NCBI GenBank assembly: GCA_030425825.1
Contig: JAUHZY010000001.1
Coordinates: forward strand, 1,478,834-1,542,833
Source: Alphaproteobacteria bacterium
GTDB taxonomy: Bacteria; Pseudomonadota; Alphaproteobacteria; JAUHZY01
Reading direction: 5' to 3'
Length of the DNA stretch: 64,000 bases
Below the pieces are notes generated by a model. The model did not search any database, was not told the origin of the DNA, and saw only the letters and a program-made list of their open reading frames with translations. How positions within the stretch are numbered: position 1 is the stretch's first letter; each line of letters starts with the position of its first letter. Of this stretch, positions 27,175 to 37,076 are shown in pieces. The translations under genes and the position numbers were made by a program.

Positions 27175-27420
27175 ATGACAGAAGATGTAAAAAAACTAAG
27201 TTTTGAAGATGCCTTGGAAGAGCTTGAGAAAATAGTTAAACAGCTAGAAGAGGGGCGTATACCACTTGATACAGCGGTAAGTGTCTATGAAAGAGGTGTG
27301 CAATTGAGAGGGCACTGTGAAGCTAAGTTAAAAGATGCTTCTTCAAGAATTGATAAGATTATAGAATCACCAGAAGGTGGTAATTTGTCTCTTATACCGC
27401 TTGATGAACAAGGGGCTTAA
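27175..27420 (+). CDS. xseB: Exodeoxyribonuclease VII small subunit
   Basis: This 81-residue, helical, acidic protein contains SFEDALEELEKIVKQLEEG and the pattern PLDTAVSVYERGVQL, the XseB signature. With XseA it degrades single-stranded DNA. It lies in the common xseB-ispA-dxs order, abutting both neighbours. Confidence 0.95.
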   Translation: MTEDVKKLSFEDALEELEKIVKQLEEGRIPLDTAVSVYERGVQLRGHCEAKLKDASSRIDKIIESPEGGNLSLIPLDEQGA

Positions 27421-28302
27421 ATGAGCGATCTTCACGCGCTTATTCAGAAATCAGCAGAAAAAACAGAGAGTATACTTGATGAGCTTCTTGATAAAGAAGC
27501 TGGTCTTTCTGCTCCTGTTTTCGAGGCTGCGCGCTATTCTTCTTTGATGGGTGGGAAAAGACTGCGCCCTTTCCTTGTGAAGCAAAGCTGTTCGCTTTTT
27601 GATGTTGAAGAAAAAACATCTTTACGCGTTGGCGCAGCGCTGGAAATGATTCATACATACTCTTTAATTCACGATGACTTACCTGCGATGGATGATAGTG
27701 ATTTGCGTCGAGGAAAGCCAAGTTGTCATAAGGCTTTTGACGAGGTAACGGCTATTTTGGCAGGTGATGGCCTACTCACATATGCTTTTGAAGTCCTCAG
27801 TGATCAAGAGACACATCAAGATCCTGCCATCAGGTGTGAGCTTGTAAGGGAACTGGCAGTTGCAGCAGGGATGCATGGCATGGTTGGTGGTCAGATGATG
27901 GATATTGCAGCAGAAGAAAAGTCACTTACATATCAAGATATTAAGGTTTTGCAGGATAAAAAAACAGGCGCTTTGTTCCGGTTTGCCCTTCTTTCTGGTG
28001 CCATTATTGCTGGAAAAGATGATCAAATAAAAAGTGCACTTGGACAATATGCCGAAGCGTTTGGGCTTATTTTCCAGATTACAGATGACCTTTTGGATGT
28101 TGAAGGCAATGCAGACCAAATGGGCAAGCCTGTTGGTCAAGATCCAGATAAAATAACTTTTGTGACGCTGTTAGGCGTTGAGGGTGCGAAGAAAGAGCTA
28201 CAAGCCTTGGAGAAGAAGGCGTTAGAAGCGATTTGTTTATTTGAAAATAAATCAGAATATTTGCGTCTTTTATTGCAGTATGTTATCTCTAGAAGAAATT
28301 AA
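27421..28302 (+). CDS. ispA: Polyprenyl (farnesyl/geranyl) diphosphate synthase
   Basis: This 293-residue enzyme condenses isopentenyl diphosphate with allylic diphosphates to make farnesyl diphosphate. The first aspartate-rich motif DDLPAMDD (about 84-91) and the second, TDDLLD (about 220), are present, as is GGKRLRPFL near residue 40. It starts at the base after the xseB stop. Confidence 0.95.
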   Translation: MSDLHALIQKSAEKTESILDELLDKEAGLSAPVFEAARYSSLMGGKRLRPFLVKQSCSLFDVEEKTSLRVGAALEMIHTYSLIHDDLPAMDDSDLRRGKPSCHKAFDEVTAILAGDGLLTYAFEVLSDQETHQDPAIRCELVRELAVAAGMHGMVGGQMMDIAAEEKSLTYQDIKVLQDKKTGALFRFALLSGAIIAGKDDQIKSALGQYAEAFGLIFQITDDLLDVEGNADQMGKPVGQDPDKITFVTLLGVEGAKKELQALEKKALEAICLFENKSEYLRLLLQYVISRRN

Positions 28303-28311
28303 TAAGTAAAA

Positions 28312-30234
28312 ATGGTAAAAGTATTGAAAACCCCTCTTCTTGATACAGTTAATAGTCCTGACGACTTAAAAAAGTTAGATGAAAAACAACTCGTCCAGCT
28401 AACAGAAGAATTGCGCCATGAAATGATTGATGCGGTGTCGCAAACAGGCGGGCATTTGGGCGCAGGGCTTGGTGTGGCAGAGCTGACCGTCGCACTACAC
28501 TATGTTTTTAATGCACCAAAAGATAAGCTGATTTGGGATGTGGGCCATCAAGCCTATCCTCATAAGATTCTGACAGAGCGTCGTGATCGTATGCGTACAA
28601 TTCGTCAAGGAAATGGCCTTTCTGGCTTTACAAAGCGTTCTGAGAGCGAATATGACCCTTTTGGTGCTGGGCATAGCTCAACATCCATTTCTGCGGCTTA
28701 CGGCATGGCTGTGGCGCGCGATAAGCAAGGTGGTGACAACCATACGATCGCTGTTATTGGAGATGGCGCGATGTCTGCAGGCATGGCTTATGAGGCGATG
28801 AATAATGCAGGGTCGGGGAACTCTAAGTTAATTGTCATTTTGAACGATAATGATATGTCAATTGCGCCACCTGTTGGGGCAATGTCTGCATATCTTTCCA
28901 AGTTGATTTCGTCAAAGTCTTATCGCTCGCTACGTGATGTTGCGAAAGGCGTTGCAAAGGTTCTGCCTTCAAAGCTTGAGAAGGCCGCAAAGCAAGCCGA
29001 AGAATATGCACGTGGGATTATTGCTGGCGGTGGTACGCTCTTTGAAGAGCTTGGCTTTTATTATGTGGGTCCAATTGATGGGCATAATTTGGACCATCTT
29101 TTACCCATTCTTAAAAACATTCGCGACGCAAAGCAGAATGAGCCAGTGTTGATTCACGTCGTGACAGAAAAAGGACACGGCTATGAGCACGCTGAGAATT
29201 CAGCTGACAAATACCATGGTGTGAAGAAGTTTTGTGTTGCAACAGGTGTCCAAGAAAAGAAAACAGGTGGTGCGCCAGGCTATTCAAATGTTTTTGGCGA
29301 TGCTTTGATTGCAGAAGCCAAGAAAGACGACAAAGTTATGGCTATTACAGCGGCTATGCCTTCAGGGACAGGGTTGTCAAAGTTTGCGCAAGAGTTTCCG
29401 GACCGTTTTTTTGATGTTGGTATCGCTGAGCAACATGCTGTGACGTTTGCAGCAGGGCTTGCTTGCGAAGGAATAAAACCGTTTACAGCAATTTATTCAA
29501 CATTCTTACAGCGGGCTTATGACCAAGTTGTTCATGATGTTGCTATTCAAAATCTTCCTGTGCGTTTTGTCATTGATCGCGCTGGACTTGTTGGTGCAGA
29601 CGGTGCCACACATGCAGGTGCTTTTGATACGGCTTATCTTGGTTGTTTGCCAAACATGGTTTTGATGGCAAGCGCTGATGAGGCAGAGCTGACGCACATG
29701 GTCGCCACAGCAAACGCATATGATATCGGTCCGATAGCGTTTAGGTTTCCACGTGGTGAGGGGACAGGTGTTTTGGTGCCTGAAAAAGGTGAAGTTCTTG
29801 AAATTGGTAAAGGGCGTATTGTCAAAGAAGGCTCAAAAGTGGCCATTCTTTCTTACGGTACGCGTCTTGGGGAAGCTTTGCTGGCTTCAGAAGAGCTAGA
29901 AAAAATGGGTATTAGCACAACTGTTGCGGATGCACGTTTTGCGAAACCTCTGGATGAAGATCTTTTGAACCAACTTGCGACACATCACGAAGTCTTAATC
30001 ACCATAGAAGAAGGTTCAATTGGTGGATTTGGATCATTCGTGCTTCATGCTCTTCAAAGGCAAGGTCATTTAGATCATGGGCGTTTGAAAGTGAGAAGTT
30101 TGTTTCTTCCAGATACTTTCCAAGATCATGATAGCGCTGAGAAACAATATGAGTTTGCTGGCCTCAATGCTGCACAAGTCATCAAAACAGTTCAAAGCAC
30201 TCTCGGCACACAAACGGTTAAAATGACAGCTTAA
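28312..30234 (+). CDS. dxs: 1-deoxy-D-xylulose-5-phosphate synthase
   Basis: This 640-residue, thiamine-diphosphate-dependent enzyme makes the first intermediate of the MEP isoprenoid pathway from pyruvate and glyceraldehyde 3-phosphate. The motifs [24 protein letters not shown], the ThDP-binding [18 protein letters not shown] and [16 protein letters not shown] are present. It ends the xseB-ispA-dxs operon, and its last 4 nt overlap the convergent holC. Confidence 0.98.
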   Translation: MVKVLKTPLLDTVNSPDDLKKLDEKQLVQLTEELRHEMIDAVSQTGGHLGAGLGVAELTVALHYVFNAPKDKLIWDVGHQAYPHKILTERRDRMRTIRQGNGLSGFTKRSESEYDPFGAGHSSTSISAAYGMAVARDKQGGDNHTIAVIGDGAMSAGMAYEAMNNAGSGNSKLIVILNDNDMSIAPPVGAMSAYLSKLISSKSYRSLRDVAKGVAKVLPSKLEKAAKQAEEYARGIIAGGGTLFEELGFYYVGPIDGHNLDHLLPILKNIRDAKQNEPVLIHVVTEKGHGYEHAENSADKYHGVKKFCVATGVQEKKTGGAPGYSNVFGDALIAEAKKDDKVMAITAAMPSGTGLSKFAQEFPDRFFDVGIAEQHAVTFAAGLACEGIKPFTAIYSTFLQRAYDQVVHDVAIQNLPVRFVIDRAGLVGADGATHAGAFDTAYLGCLPNMVLMASADEAELTHMVATANAYDIGPIAFRFPRGEGTGVLVPEKGEVLEIGKGRIVKEGSKVAILSYGTRLGEALLASEELEKMGISTTVADARFAKPLDEDLLNQLATHHEVLITIEEGSIGGFGSFVLHALQRQGHLDHGRLKVRSLFLPDTFQDHDSAEKQYEFAGLNAAQVIKTVQSTLGTQTVKMTA

Positions 30235-30686
30235 ATCTTTTGCTCTTCCCAAGATCCGCTTGATGTTTGTTTGAAGTATTTTAGTTCAAACTCTTTTTCT
30301 TTGTATATTTTCCATTTTTCCCGTGCTTTTTGAAGGCTGGCCTCCATATTGCCATCGAAAACAGTTAGAACACGCTCAAAGCTTTCAACATTCTCTTCAT
30401 CTGCGTCATCAACAGTGATAAGAATACTTGCCTGATTGGGGTTGGTATCTTCATCTGTGATGAAAATAGGCTGTTTGTCTTGGTGCTTATCATCATTGAT
30501 CGTGCCATGTGGCAGAAATGATTCTTGCGTATACGTCCACAGTAATTGATCTAGAAACTTTACGCGTTCTTTAGTTTGTGTTTTGACGCATATTTTAAAG
30601 CCTGCAGACAAAGCCTTTCCAAGCAGCTTTGGTAGCGCTTGGTCTAGCTTTGTTGTGGTTAAATGATAAAACTGAATACTTGTCAG
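30231..30686 (-). CDS. holC: DNA polymerase III chi subunit, apparent CTG start
   Basis: The frame encodes [42 protein letters not shown] and [17 protein letters not shown], the HolC layout. Chi links the clamp loader to SSB. Homologues begin a few residues before FYHL. In this frame the only start-like codon at that place is CTG at 30684-30686, with GAAGGA 7 nt upstream (overlapping the pepA stop). The nearest ordinary start-like codons lie over 100 nt upstream, inside pepA. Translation is probably coupled to pepA. The family call is good; the start is uncertain. Confidence 0.82.
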   Translation of the reverse strand: MTSIQFYHLTTTKLDQALPKLLGKALSAGFKICVKTQTKERVKFLDQLLWTYTQESFLPHGTINDDKHQDKQPIFITDEDTNPNQASILITVDDADEENVESFERVLTVFDGNMEASLQKAREKWKIYKEKEFELKYFKQTSSGSWEEQKI

Positions 30687-30690
30687 CGTC

Positions 30691-32169
30691 TTATCCTTCA
30701 AAATTATCGCGAATAAAGCGATCAAGAAGACGTACACCAAACCCTGTTGCCCCGATAGGTGAAAGGTCAGAGTTTGATTTTGACCATTCAACAGCTGCAA
30801 TATCTAGGTGCGCCCACTTTGTTTTGTTTACAAAACGCTTTAGGAAGTGAGCCGCTGTGATTGTGCCAGCTCCTGTACCATTTTTAGCAATGTTTTGAAC
30901 ATCTGCAATTGGCGAATTGATTGCTTTATCATAGGCATCATCCAAAGGAAGTTGCCAAAGTTTCTCACCAACTTTTTTGCTTGTTTCAAAAAGCATATTT
31001 GCCAGCTTATCATCGTTTGACATAAGGCCTGCATATTCGCGTCCAAGTGCTACAACAACAGCGCCTGTCAGTGTTGCAAGGTCGATCATATATTGTGGGT
31101 CATACTTGTCTTGTGTGTACCAAAGGGCGTCAGCCAAGACTAAGCGTCCTTCTGCATCTGTATTAAGAACCTCAATTGTTTGGCCAGACATTGATTTTAC
31201 AATATCACCAGGGCGTTGTGCTGTGGATGAAGGCATGTTCTCAACAGCCCCAATGACACACACAACATTTACCTTTGCTTTTCTGGCAGCGAGTGCGTGC
31301 ATTAAGCCAAGAACGGCACCAGATCCTGCCATATCACCTTTCATTTCGTCCATGTTGGCAGCAGGTTTAATAGAAATTCCACCTGTATCAAAGGTGACAC
31401 CTTTACCAACAAAAGCGACAGGACGCTTATCTTTGGCTTTTGGGTTTCCTTTGTATTCCATGACAATAAGTTTCGACTCAAAAGCACTTCCTTGACCAAC
31501 GCCAAGCAATGCGCCCATGCCAAGCTTTTCCATTTTTTTCTCGTCCAAGACGTCAACTTTAACGCCAAGTTTTTTCAGGCCTCTTGCGCGTTCTGCCAAA
31601 GATTCAGGATAAAGAACATTTGCAGGCTCGTTCACAACATCACGTGTTGTAAAAACGCCTTCAACAACTTGCTCTTGACCATCAAAAACTTTTTTCGCAG
31701 CAGAAAAATCATCCAGCATAAAAGTAGCGGTTTTTAGCTTGGGTTTATCGCTTGCTTTTAGCTTTGTTTTATATTTGTCAAAACGGTAAGAACGCATTTT
31801 CAAACCTTCTGCCATCTTCGTTCCCTGATCGATGTCATCGGCGTAAATTGTAACTTCCGTTCCCAGTTTTTGTGTGGCTGCAAAGATAGCACCCCCCAGT
31901 TTGCAAAGTTTTTCTTCGTTTAACTCAGTCTTTTTTCCAAGACCAAATAAAATAAGATGTGATGCTTTCATACCATTTGGAGAAGGCACAACAAGAACTT
32001 GCTTAAACTTACCTGTGAAGTTTTCCGAGTCCTTCATTGCTTTTTTAATGAAGCCTTTAGATTTTTTGTCTAATTCTTTTGCCGCATCTGAAAGTTTTGA
32101 CGTACCATATACACCACAAACTGTGATACCATCTGCGCTGAAATTTTGTTTTGCAAAAGTGATTTTCAT
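30691..32169 (-). CDS. pepA: Leucyl aminopeptidase (cytosol aminopeptidase, M17)
   Basis: This 492-residue, two-metal aminopeptidase removes N-terminal residues. The C-terminal catalytic domain has GKGVTFDTGGISIKPA and the signature NTDAEGRLVLADAL. I chose ATG at 32169 (MKITFAKQ) because AAGGA lies 8 nt upstream; the longer frame to 32250 runs into the divergent lptF promoter region. holC follows directly. Confidence 0.97.
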   Translation of the reverse strand: MKITFAKQNFSADGITVCGVYGTSKLSDAAKELDKKSKGFIKKAMKDSENFTGKFKQVLVVPSPNGMKASHLILFGLGKKTELNEEKLCKLGGAIFAATQKLGTEVTIYADDIDQGTKMAEGLKMRSYRFDKYKTKLKASDKPKLKTATFMLDDFSAAKKVFDGQEQVVEGVFTTRDVVNEPANVLYPESLAERARGLKKLGVKVDVLDEKKMEKLGMGALLGVGQGSAFESKLIVMEYKGNPKAKDKRPVAFVGKGVTFDTGGISIKPAANMDEMKGDMAGSGAVLGLMHALAARKAKVNVVCVIGAVENMPSSTAQRPGDIVKSMSGQTIEVLNTDAEGRLVLADALWYTQDKYDPQYMIDLATLTGAVVVALGREYAGLMSNDDKLANMLFETSKKVGEKLWQLPLDDAYDKAINSPIADVQNIAKNGTGAGTITAAHFLKRFVNKTKWAHLDIAAVEWSKSNSDLSPIGATGFGVRLLDRFIRDNFEG

Positions 32170-32249
32170 TTTATTTCCTTCTTTCCTGGATTTAATTAAG
32201 AAATTTCTTTTATATGTTAGCGGTATAACGATATTTATGAAAGTGCCCA

Positions 32250-33374
32250 ATGCAGATTGTCTCTAAATATTTTATTAGGCTTGTTGCCGTTAATACGCTT
32301 GTTGTGACATTGACATTGACGGGTGTTATTTGGTTGACGCAGTCTTTGAAGTTTATTGACTTGATTGTGAACCGCGGCTTATCTGTGCAAATATTCTTTC
32401 ATTTGGTCATTTTGCTTGTTCCTCGTTTTTTGGTGGTGACATTGCCAATTGGCTTGTTGATTAGTGTGATATCGGCATACCACAAACTGCATTCTGATAG
32501 TGAGCTTGTTGTTTTACGCTCTGCAGGGTTGAAAAAGATGGATTTGGCGCGTCCAGCCATTTATTTTGCCTTTTTTGTGATGTTCTTATCCTATCTTTTG
32601 AACCTTTATATTCTTCCAAGTTCTTATTCAGGGTTTAAAGACTTGCAGCATAACATTCGCAATGATTATGGAACGTTGTTGTTGCAGGAAGGTGTTTTTA
32701 ACACATTGCATGATGATTTGATGGTTTATGTTAGTGAGCGTGATGGTGCCGGCACCCTTTATGGTCTTTTAATTCATGACAATCGTAAAAAAGACAAGCC
32801 TGTCAGTATCATTGCAGAAAAAGGAACAATTGCGCCAACGAAAAAAGGGCCAGGTGTTGTGATGGTTCGTGGAAACCGGCAAGAGTTAGATCGCAAAACA
32901 GGGCAGTTAAACTTATTGTTTTTTGACAGATATGTTTTGCATTTAAGTATGTTTAATAAAGAGTTCAAGCCACGATGGAAAAGCGCCAAGGAAAGGTTTT
33001 TACCAGAGCTTTTTTGGCCAGGAAATACAAAAGATGACCTGGATAATGCTGATAAGTTGAGGGTTGAAGCTCATCGTCGATTGGTGTCTCCATTGTATAA
33101 TCTAGCATTTGTTTCGGTGTCTCTTGCTGTTTTGTTGTCCGCAGGGTTTTCAAGGTCAAGGAACCCGCGTGCTGTTTTTATCGCATCATTTTTATGTGTT
33201 TTTATCCAGTTGGTTGGGTTAGGTCTAGAGAACCTTGCCGTTAAGAATGTTGCCCTCGTTCCTTTGATGTATTTGAATGTTTTGGGGGCGATTGCTGGCG
33301 GATATTTCTTACTGAAAGGCAATTATGATTTTTCTTTATGGTTTGTCAAAAAGGGAAAAAAGAAAAATGCGTGA
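32250..33374 (+). CDS. lptF: LPS export ABC transporter permease LptF
   Basis: This YjgP/YjgQ family permease has 374 residues, with three N-terminal helices (about 12-110), a periplasmic beta-jellyroll domain (about 130-260) and three C-terminal helices (about 285-355). Key features are [29 protein letters not shown] and [14 protein letters not shown]. It forms the inner-membrane LptB2FG complex that extracts LPS. Its usual partner lptG is not next to it; dnaQ is. Confidence 0.92.
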   Translation: MQIVSKYFIRLVAVNTLVVTLTLTGVIWLTQSLKFIDLIVNRGLSVQIFFHLVILLVPRFLVVTLPIGLLISVISAYHKLHSDSELVVLRSAGLKKMDLARPAIYFAFFVMFLSYLLNLYILPSSYSGFKDLQHNIRNDYGTLLLQEGVFNTLHDDLMVYVSERDGAGTLYGLLIHDNRKKDKPVSIIAEKGTIAPTKKGPGVVMVRGNRQELDRKTGQLNLLFFDRYVLHLSMFNKEFKPRWKSAKERFLPELFWPGNTKDDLDNADKLRVEAHRRLVSPLYNLAFVSVSLAVLLSAGFSRSRNPRAVFIASFLCVFIQLVGLGLENLAVKNVALVPLMYLNVLGAIAGGYFLLKGNYDFSLWFVKKGKKKNA

Positions 33375-34038
33375 GATTGTTCTTGATACTGAAACGACAG
33401 GTTTTGATACAAAAGAGCACCGTATTATTGAAATTGGGTGTTTAGAACTTATTAACCATATACCGACAGGAAAGACGTATCACCAGTATATTAATCCTGA
33501 AAGAGATGTGCCACAAGGCGCGTTCGAAGTTCACGGGTTAAGTGAAGACTTTCTAAGAGACTATCCTGTTTTTGCTGAAATCGCCGACGCGTTTTTGGCA
33601 TTTATTGGCACGTCAAAACTGGTGATTCATAATGCTTCTTTTGATGTAGGTTTTTTAAATGCCGAGCTTCTTCGTTTGAAAAAGCCAGCCCTTCCACAGG
33701 ATTGTGCGATTGATACTTTAATGATGGCACGCGAGAAGTTTCCAGGCGCCCAAAACAGCTTGGACGCTCTTTGTCGGCGTTTTGAGGTTGATAACTCGCA
33801 TCGTGAATTTCACGGGGCATTATTAGATTCCGAGCTTCTGGCCGAGGTGTATCTGGAGCTTATTGGCGGCAGGCAGCAGGACCTGACATTTTCATCGGCA
33901 AATACCGCTGAAGAAGAGGTTGTTGAGGTTGTACGCGCCTATCGAGAGCCACGCTCATTTAGTGTGTCAGATCAAGAATTGCAAAACCATCAGCAAATGC
34001 TGAAAAAGCTAAATAACCCATTATGGTCTGAACAATAA
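33367..34038 (+). CDS. dnaQ: DNA polymerase III epsilon subunit (3'-5' proofreading exonuclease)
   Basis: The protein has 223 residues. All three DEDDh exonuclease motifs are visible: LDTETTGFD (Exo I), [11 protein letters not shown] (Exo II) and [18 protein letters not shown] (Exo III). I chose ATG at 33367 (MREIVLDTE); the longer frame overlaps lptF further. Even so, the start lies 8 nt inside lptF, suggesting coupling. It converges with secB with a 5-nt gap. Confidence 0.96.
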   Translation: MREIVLDTETTGFDTKEHRIIEIGCLELINHIPTGKTYHQYINPERDVPQGAFEVHGLSEDFLRDYPVFAEIADAFLAFIGTSKLVIHNASFDVGFLNAELLRLKKPALPQDCAIDTLMMAREKFPGAQNSLDALCRRFEVDNSHREFHGALLDSELLAEVYLELIGGRQQDLTFSSANTAEEEVVEVVRAYREPRSFSVSDQELQNHQQMLKKLNNPLWSEQ

Positions 34039-34043
34039 ATCTT

Positions 34044-34535
34044 TTATTCTTCGCTTGTTTCGCCCATCTCTGCAGCGCGACGATACATTTCTGCGAAGTC
34101 GATAGGCTGCATAAGAAGACGCGGGAATCCGGCGTCACGTGAAACATCAGCAATAATGCGTCTTGCAAACGGGAATAACAAGCGCGGGCATTCAACCAAT
34201 AAAATGGGTGAAAGCTTCATTTCGCTGTCATCGCCTTTAATCTTGAAGATGCCGGAATAAATCAGATCAATAAAAAAGGCAACATCTTCACCATGTAGCG
34301 CCTTTGCACGCAAGAAAAGCTCAACTTCATAGCGCGAATCTTTCATTGTGTGTGCTTTGACGTCAACATTAACGCTAATTTGAGGTGGTTGACTCGATTT
34401 TGCAAAAATGGCAGGTGCATTTGGGTTTTCGAAAGACAAGTCTTTAACAAATTGCGTTTCAACAATGATAGGCGTTGGAGCATACTCACTAAGGGCTTCA
34501 TCATTTGCAGGGGGCTGTGGTGGTTTTTTTGCCAT
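34044..34535 (-). CDS. secB: Protein-export chaperone SecB
   Basis: This 163-residue homotetrameric chaperone keeps preproteins unfolded and hands them to SecA. The motifs VKDLSFENPNAPAIF, LSPILLVECPRLLFPFARRI and PRLLMQPIDFAEMY are characteristic. The N-terminal 20 residues are proline-rich and variable. It is divergent from the Tim44-domain gene, a common alphaproteobacterial neighbourhood. Confidence 0.97.
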   Translation of the reverse strand: MAKKPPQPPANDEALSEYAPTPIIVETQFVKDLSFENPNAPAIFAKSSQPPQISVNVDVKAHTMKDSRYEVELFLRAKALHGEDVAFFIDLIYSGIFKIKGDDSEMKLSPILLVECPRLLFPFARRIIADVSRDAGFPRLLMQPIDFAEMYRRAAEMGETSEE

Positions 34536-34572
34536 TTTAAAATCCTCTTTGTTTGTCTTTTCGTTCTATTAC

Positions 34573-34625
34573 ATTATATTGTTGTGTACAACCTTGCTTT
34601 TCTTTATTCAGTCTTTATGTATAAT
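34573..34625. promoter_or_regulatory. Divergent -10 boxes for secB and the Tim44-domain gene
   Basis: TATAAT on the minus strand (34578-34573) lies 38 nt before secB. TATAAT on the plus strand (34620-34625) lies 36 nt before the Tim44 gene. Neither has a good -35, so the calls rest on the -10 boxes and their positions. Confidence 0.4.
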
Positions 34626-34661
34626 GGTATGATGTAAGAATCCATCAATGAAGGAAGATAG

Positions 34662-35303
34662 ATGCTTTATTTAGATATTGTTTTTTATGCAGTCGTTGCG
34701 GCGTTTTTGGCGATCAGACTAAAGGATGTTCTAGGAAAGAAAACAGAAGATGTTGAGTCTGGCGAAGCACCAAAACTGTTGACAACAAATGAGCGTTCTA
34801 TCCTGAATGTGTTGGGGCATGAAGATGATGATGACTCAGGGCTTGATGATGCGCTGGAGGCCAAGCTTAAAAATGTCAAAAAACATCATCCCGCTTTTCA
34901 TTTGAAAGACTTCCTGAGAGGTGCGCGTCAGGCATTTCGTATGATTGTTGTGGCGTATGCTGAAGGTGATCGCGCTGCTTTAAAAGATTTGTTAACAAAC
35001 GATATGTACAAAGCGTTTGAAGACTCTTTGGAAAAACGTGATGCTGAAGGTTTACAGGTTGAACTTGAAAAGATTAGGGTTGAAAGCAGTGAGGTCGTCA
35101 ACGTAGAGATTAAGAAGGCAAGCATTTTTGTAACAGTTAAGTTCTTGTCTGAGCAAACACAAACAACACTTGATAAGGATGGTGAGCCTGTCAGCGATAA
35201 TGAAGGCCTTCCAGAAGATGTTGTTGACTATTGGACTTTCTCTCGTACAAAAACGTCAACAGATCCAAACTGGTCTTTGACTTCAACTTATTCGGAAGAG
35301 TAA
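34662..35303 (+). CDS. Tim44-domain membrane-associated protein
   Basis: This 213-residue protein has an N-terminal membrane helix (DIVFYAVVAAFLAIRL), an acidic linker with DDDD, and the Tim44-like core FLRGARQAFRMIVVAYAEGDRAALKDLLT. Bacterial relatives (TimA) are inner-membrane proteins related to the mitochondrial import-motor subunit. It is followed by mltA after 4 nt, as in many alphaproteobacteria. Confidence 0.93.
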   Translation: MLYLDIVFYAVVAAFLAIRLKDVLGKKTEDVESGEAPKLLTTNERSILNVLGHEDDDDSGLDDALEAKLKNVKKHHPAFHLKDFLRGARQAFRMIVVAYAEGDRAALKDLLTNDMYKAFEDSLEKRDAEGLQVELEKIRVESSEVVNVEIKKASIFVTVKFLSEQTQTTLDKDGEPVSDNEGLPEDVVDYWTFSRTKTSTDPNWSLTSTYSEE

Positions 35304-35307
35304 TTTA

Positions 35308-36474
35308 ATGACGCGCTTTCTTCTTTTTCTTTTTCTTTTCGCTATTGGTTGCGCTCCCTTTCCAAAGGAAGGTGAAGAAATTTCTTTAACACCTGTTTCT
35401 TTTGATCGTTTACCTGGTTGGAAAAGTGATAATCATTCAGCGGTGTTGCCGGCTTTTAAAAATAGCTGTGATGTTTTCTTGAAAAAAGGTGATTTGACCA
35501 AGGTGATTGCAAGTGGATCAAATGCAATGTCTGCAGGCCAGGTCAGTGAATGGAAGTCTCTTTGTCAGGTTGCACAACGCTTAACAGAATATGACACGCA
35601 AGCTGTTCGGTCTTTCTTTGAGGCTTGGTTCCAGCCTTATCGTGTGCATGGTGAAGATGGTAGCGAGGGGCTTTTCACAGGATATTACGAGCCAGAACTT
35701 AATGGTTCCTATATTGCTTCTGCAAAGTTCAATACACCGCTTTATCGTCGTCCTTATGACCTTATTGATGTGAACTTAGGAGACTTTAGAGACGAATATA
35801 AGGGCGAAAAGCTCTCTGGGCGCCTTTCTAAAGGCAAGCTTGTTCCGTATTATACGCGTGAGCGGATAAGGTCTGGCGCTTTGAAGGGAATGGAGCTTTT
35901 GTGGGTTGATGATCCTGTCTCAGCTTTCTTTCTTCAAATACAAGGCTCTGGGCGCATTAAAATGGATACTGGCGAAGAAGTTCGGGTAGGATATGATGGA
36001 AAAAACGGTCACGCCTATACGTCTATCGGCAAGGTCATGGTTGAAAAGGGCTGGTTGAAGAAAGAGGATGTATCCCTTCAGTCAATTCGAGACTGGTTGT
36101 ATAAAAACCCCACACAAATGAACCAGTTGCTTAACGAAAATGCCTCTTTTGTGTTTTTCAGAAAAATCCCAGGTGATGGGCCGATTGGTGGGCAGGGTGT
36201 TCCTCTAACGCCAGGGCGCTCATTGGCTGTTGATCATACGCTTGTACCATATGGTGTGCCAGTTTGGGTTGATATTGAACATCCTGAACAAAACAATAAA
36301 CTAAGATTACGCCGCCTTATGATTGCGCAAGACACAGGCGGCGCGATTCGTGGTGCTGTCCGAGGTGATTTTTTCTGGGGTCATGGCGCAGTTGCAGAGC
36401 GCTTCGCGGGTAAAATGAAAAGTCGTGGGAGCTATTACATTTTGTTACCGAAAACAAAAGATCAAAAGCTTTAA
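35308..36474 (+). CDS. mltA: Membrane-bound lytic murein transglycosylase A
   Basis: This 388-residue lipoprotein has the lipobox AIGC near residue 15. The MltA domain has FTGYYEPELNGS, YTRERIRSGALKG and FFLQIQGSGRI. The C-terminal 3D domain has the aspartates in AQDTGGAIRGAVRGDFFWG. It cleaves peptidoglycan, leaving 1,6-anhydro ends, and so supplies substrate for the AmpG-like permease encoded at 47546. The last 4 nt overlap engB. Confidence 0.96.
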   Translation: MTRFLLFLFLFAIGCAPFPKEGEEISLTPVSFDRLPGWKSDNHSAVLPAFKNSCDVFLKKGDLTKVIASGSNAMSAGQVSEWKSLCQVAQRLTEYDTQAVRSFFEAWFQPYRVHGEDGSEGLFTGYYEPELNGSYIASAKFNTPLYRRPYDLIDVNLGDFRDEYKGEKLSGRLSKGKLVPYYTRERIRSGALKGMELLWVDDPVSAFFLQIQGSGRIKMDTGEEVRVGYDGKNGHAYTSIGKVMVEKGWLKKEDVSLQSIRDWLYKNPTQMNQLLNENASFVFFRKIPGDGPIGGQGVPLTPGRSLAVDHTLVPYGVPVWVDIEHPEQNNKLRLRRLMIAQDTGGAIRGAVRGDFFWGHGAVAERFAGKMKSRGSYYILLPKTKDQKL

Positions 36475-37076
36475 ATAATAGATACGATTGACTCTTTGAG
36501 CGCATCCAGCCCTGTCTTTTTCTCGGCGCTGGTTGCTAGAACGATAGGGTGTGCAGCAGGGTGCTTTTTCAAAACACTTTGAATTTTCTCTGTCAAGCTA
36601 TCTAAGTCTTTTGCTTTTTTCTTATCTATTTTTGTTAAAATAACTTGATATGAAACAGCAGCTTTATCAAGCATATCCATCATCTCAGTATCGGATTCTT
36701 TGAGGCCGTGACGGCTGTCGACTAAAACACAAACGCGTCGAAGGCTTGGCCGTCCGACAAGGTATTTTCTGACAAGCTTCGTCCATTCTTTGACTTGTGA
36801 TCTTGATACCTTTGCGTATCCGTAACCAGGTAAATCCACCAAAATCATTTGGTCTGCTAGATTAAAAAAGTTAAGCAATTGTGTACGTCCAGGTGTGTTT
36901 GAGGTGCGGGCCAAATCTTTTTTATTGACCAGAGCATTGATGAGGCTCGATTTCCCAACATTTGACCGCCCAATAAAAGCGATTTCGCTTAGGCTGCTTT
37001 CAGGGAGATCACGTAAATCAGCAATGCTTGTAATAAATTCGCAGTTCTGGGCGAATAAGTGGATAGGGTCGGTCAT
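36471..37076 (-). CDS. engB: Ribosome biogenesis GTP-binding protein EngB (YsxC/YihA)
   Basis: This 201-residue essential GTPase is needed for large-subunit assembly. The G1 motif GRSNVGKSS, the switch region TSNTPGRTQLLNFF, G3 DLPGYGYAK, G4 TKID and ATSAEKKTG are all present. It overlaps the sulfotransferase stop by 4 nt and mltA (convergent) by 4 nt. Confidence 0.97.
   Translation of the reverse strand: MTDPIHLFAQNCEFITSIADLRDLPESSLSEIAFIGRSNVGKSSLINALVNKKDLARTSNTPGRTQLLNFFNLADQMILVDLPGYGYAKVSRSQVKEWTKLVRKYLVGRPSLRRVCVLVDSRHGLKESDTEMMDMLDKAAVSYQVILTKIDKKKAKDLDSLTEKIQSVLKKHPAAHPIVLATSAEKKTGLDALKESIVSII

Noticed and set aside
34131..34146. GGCGTCACGTGAAACA in secB, 13 of 16 matches to parS
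   Set aside because: Three mismatches in the left half-site; not called.
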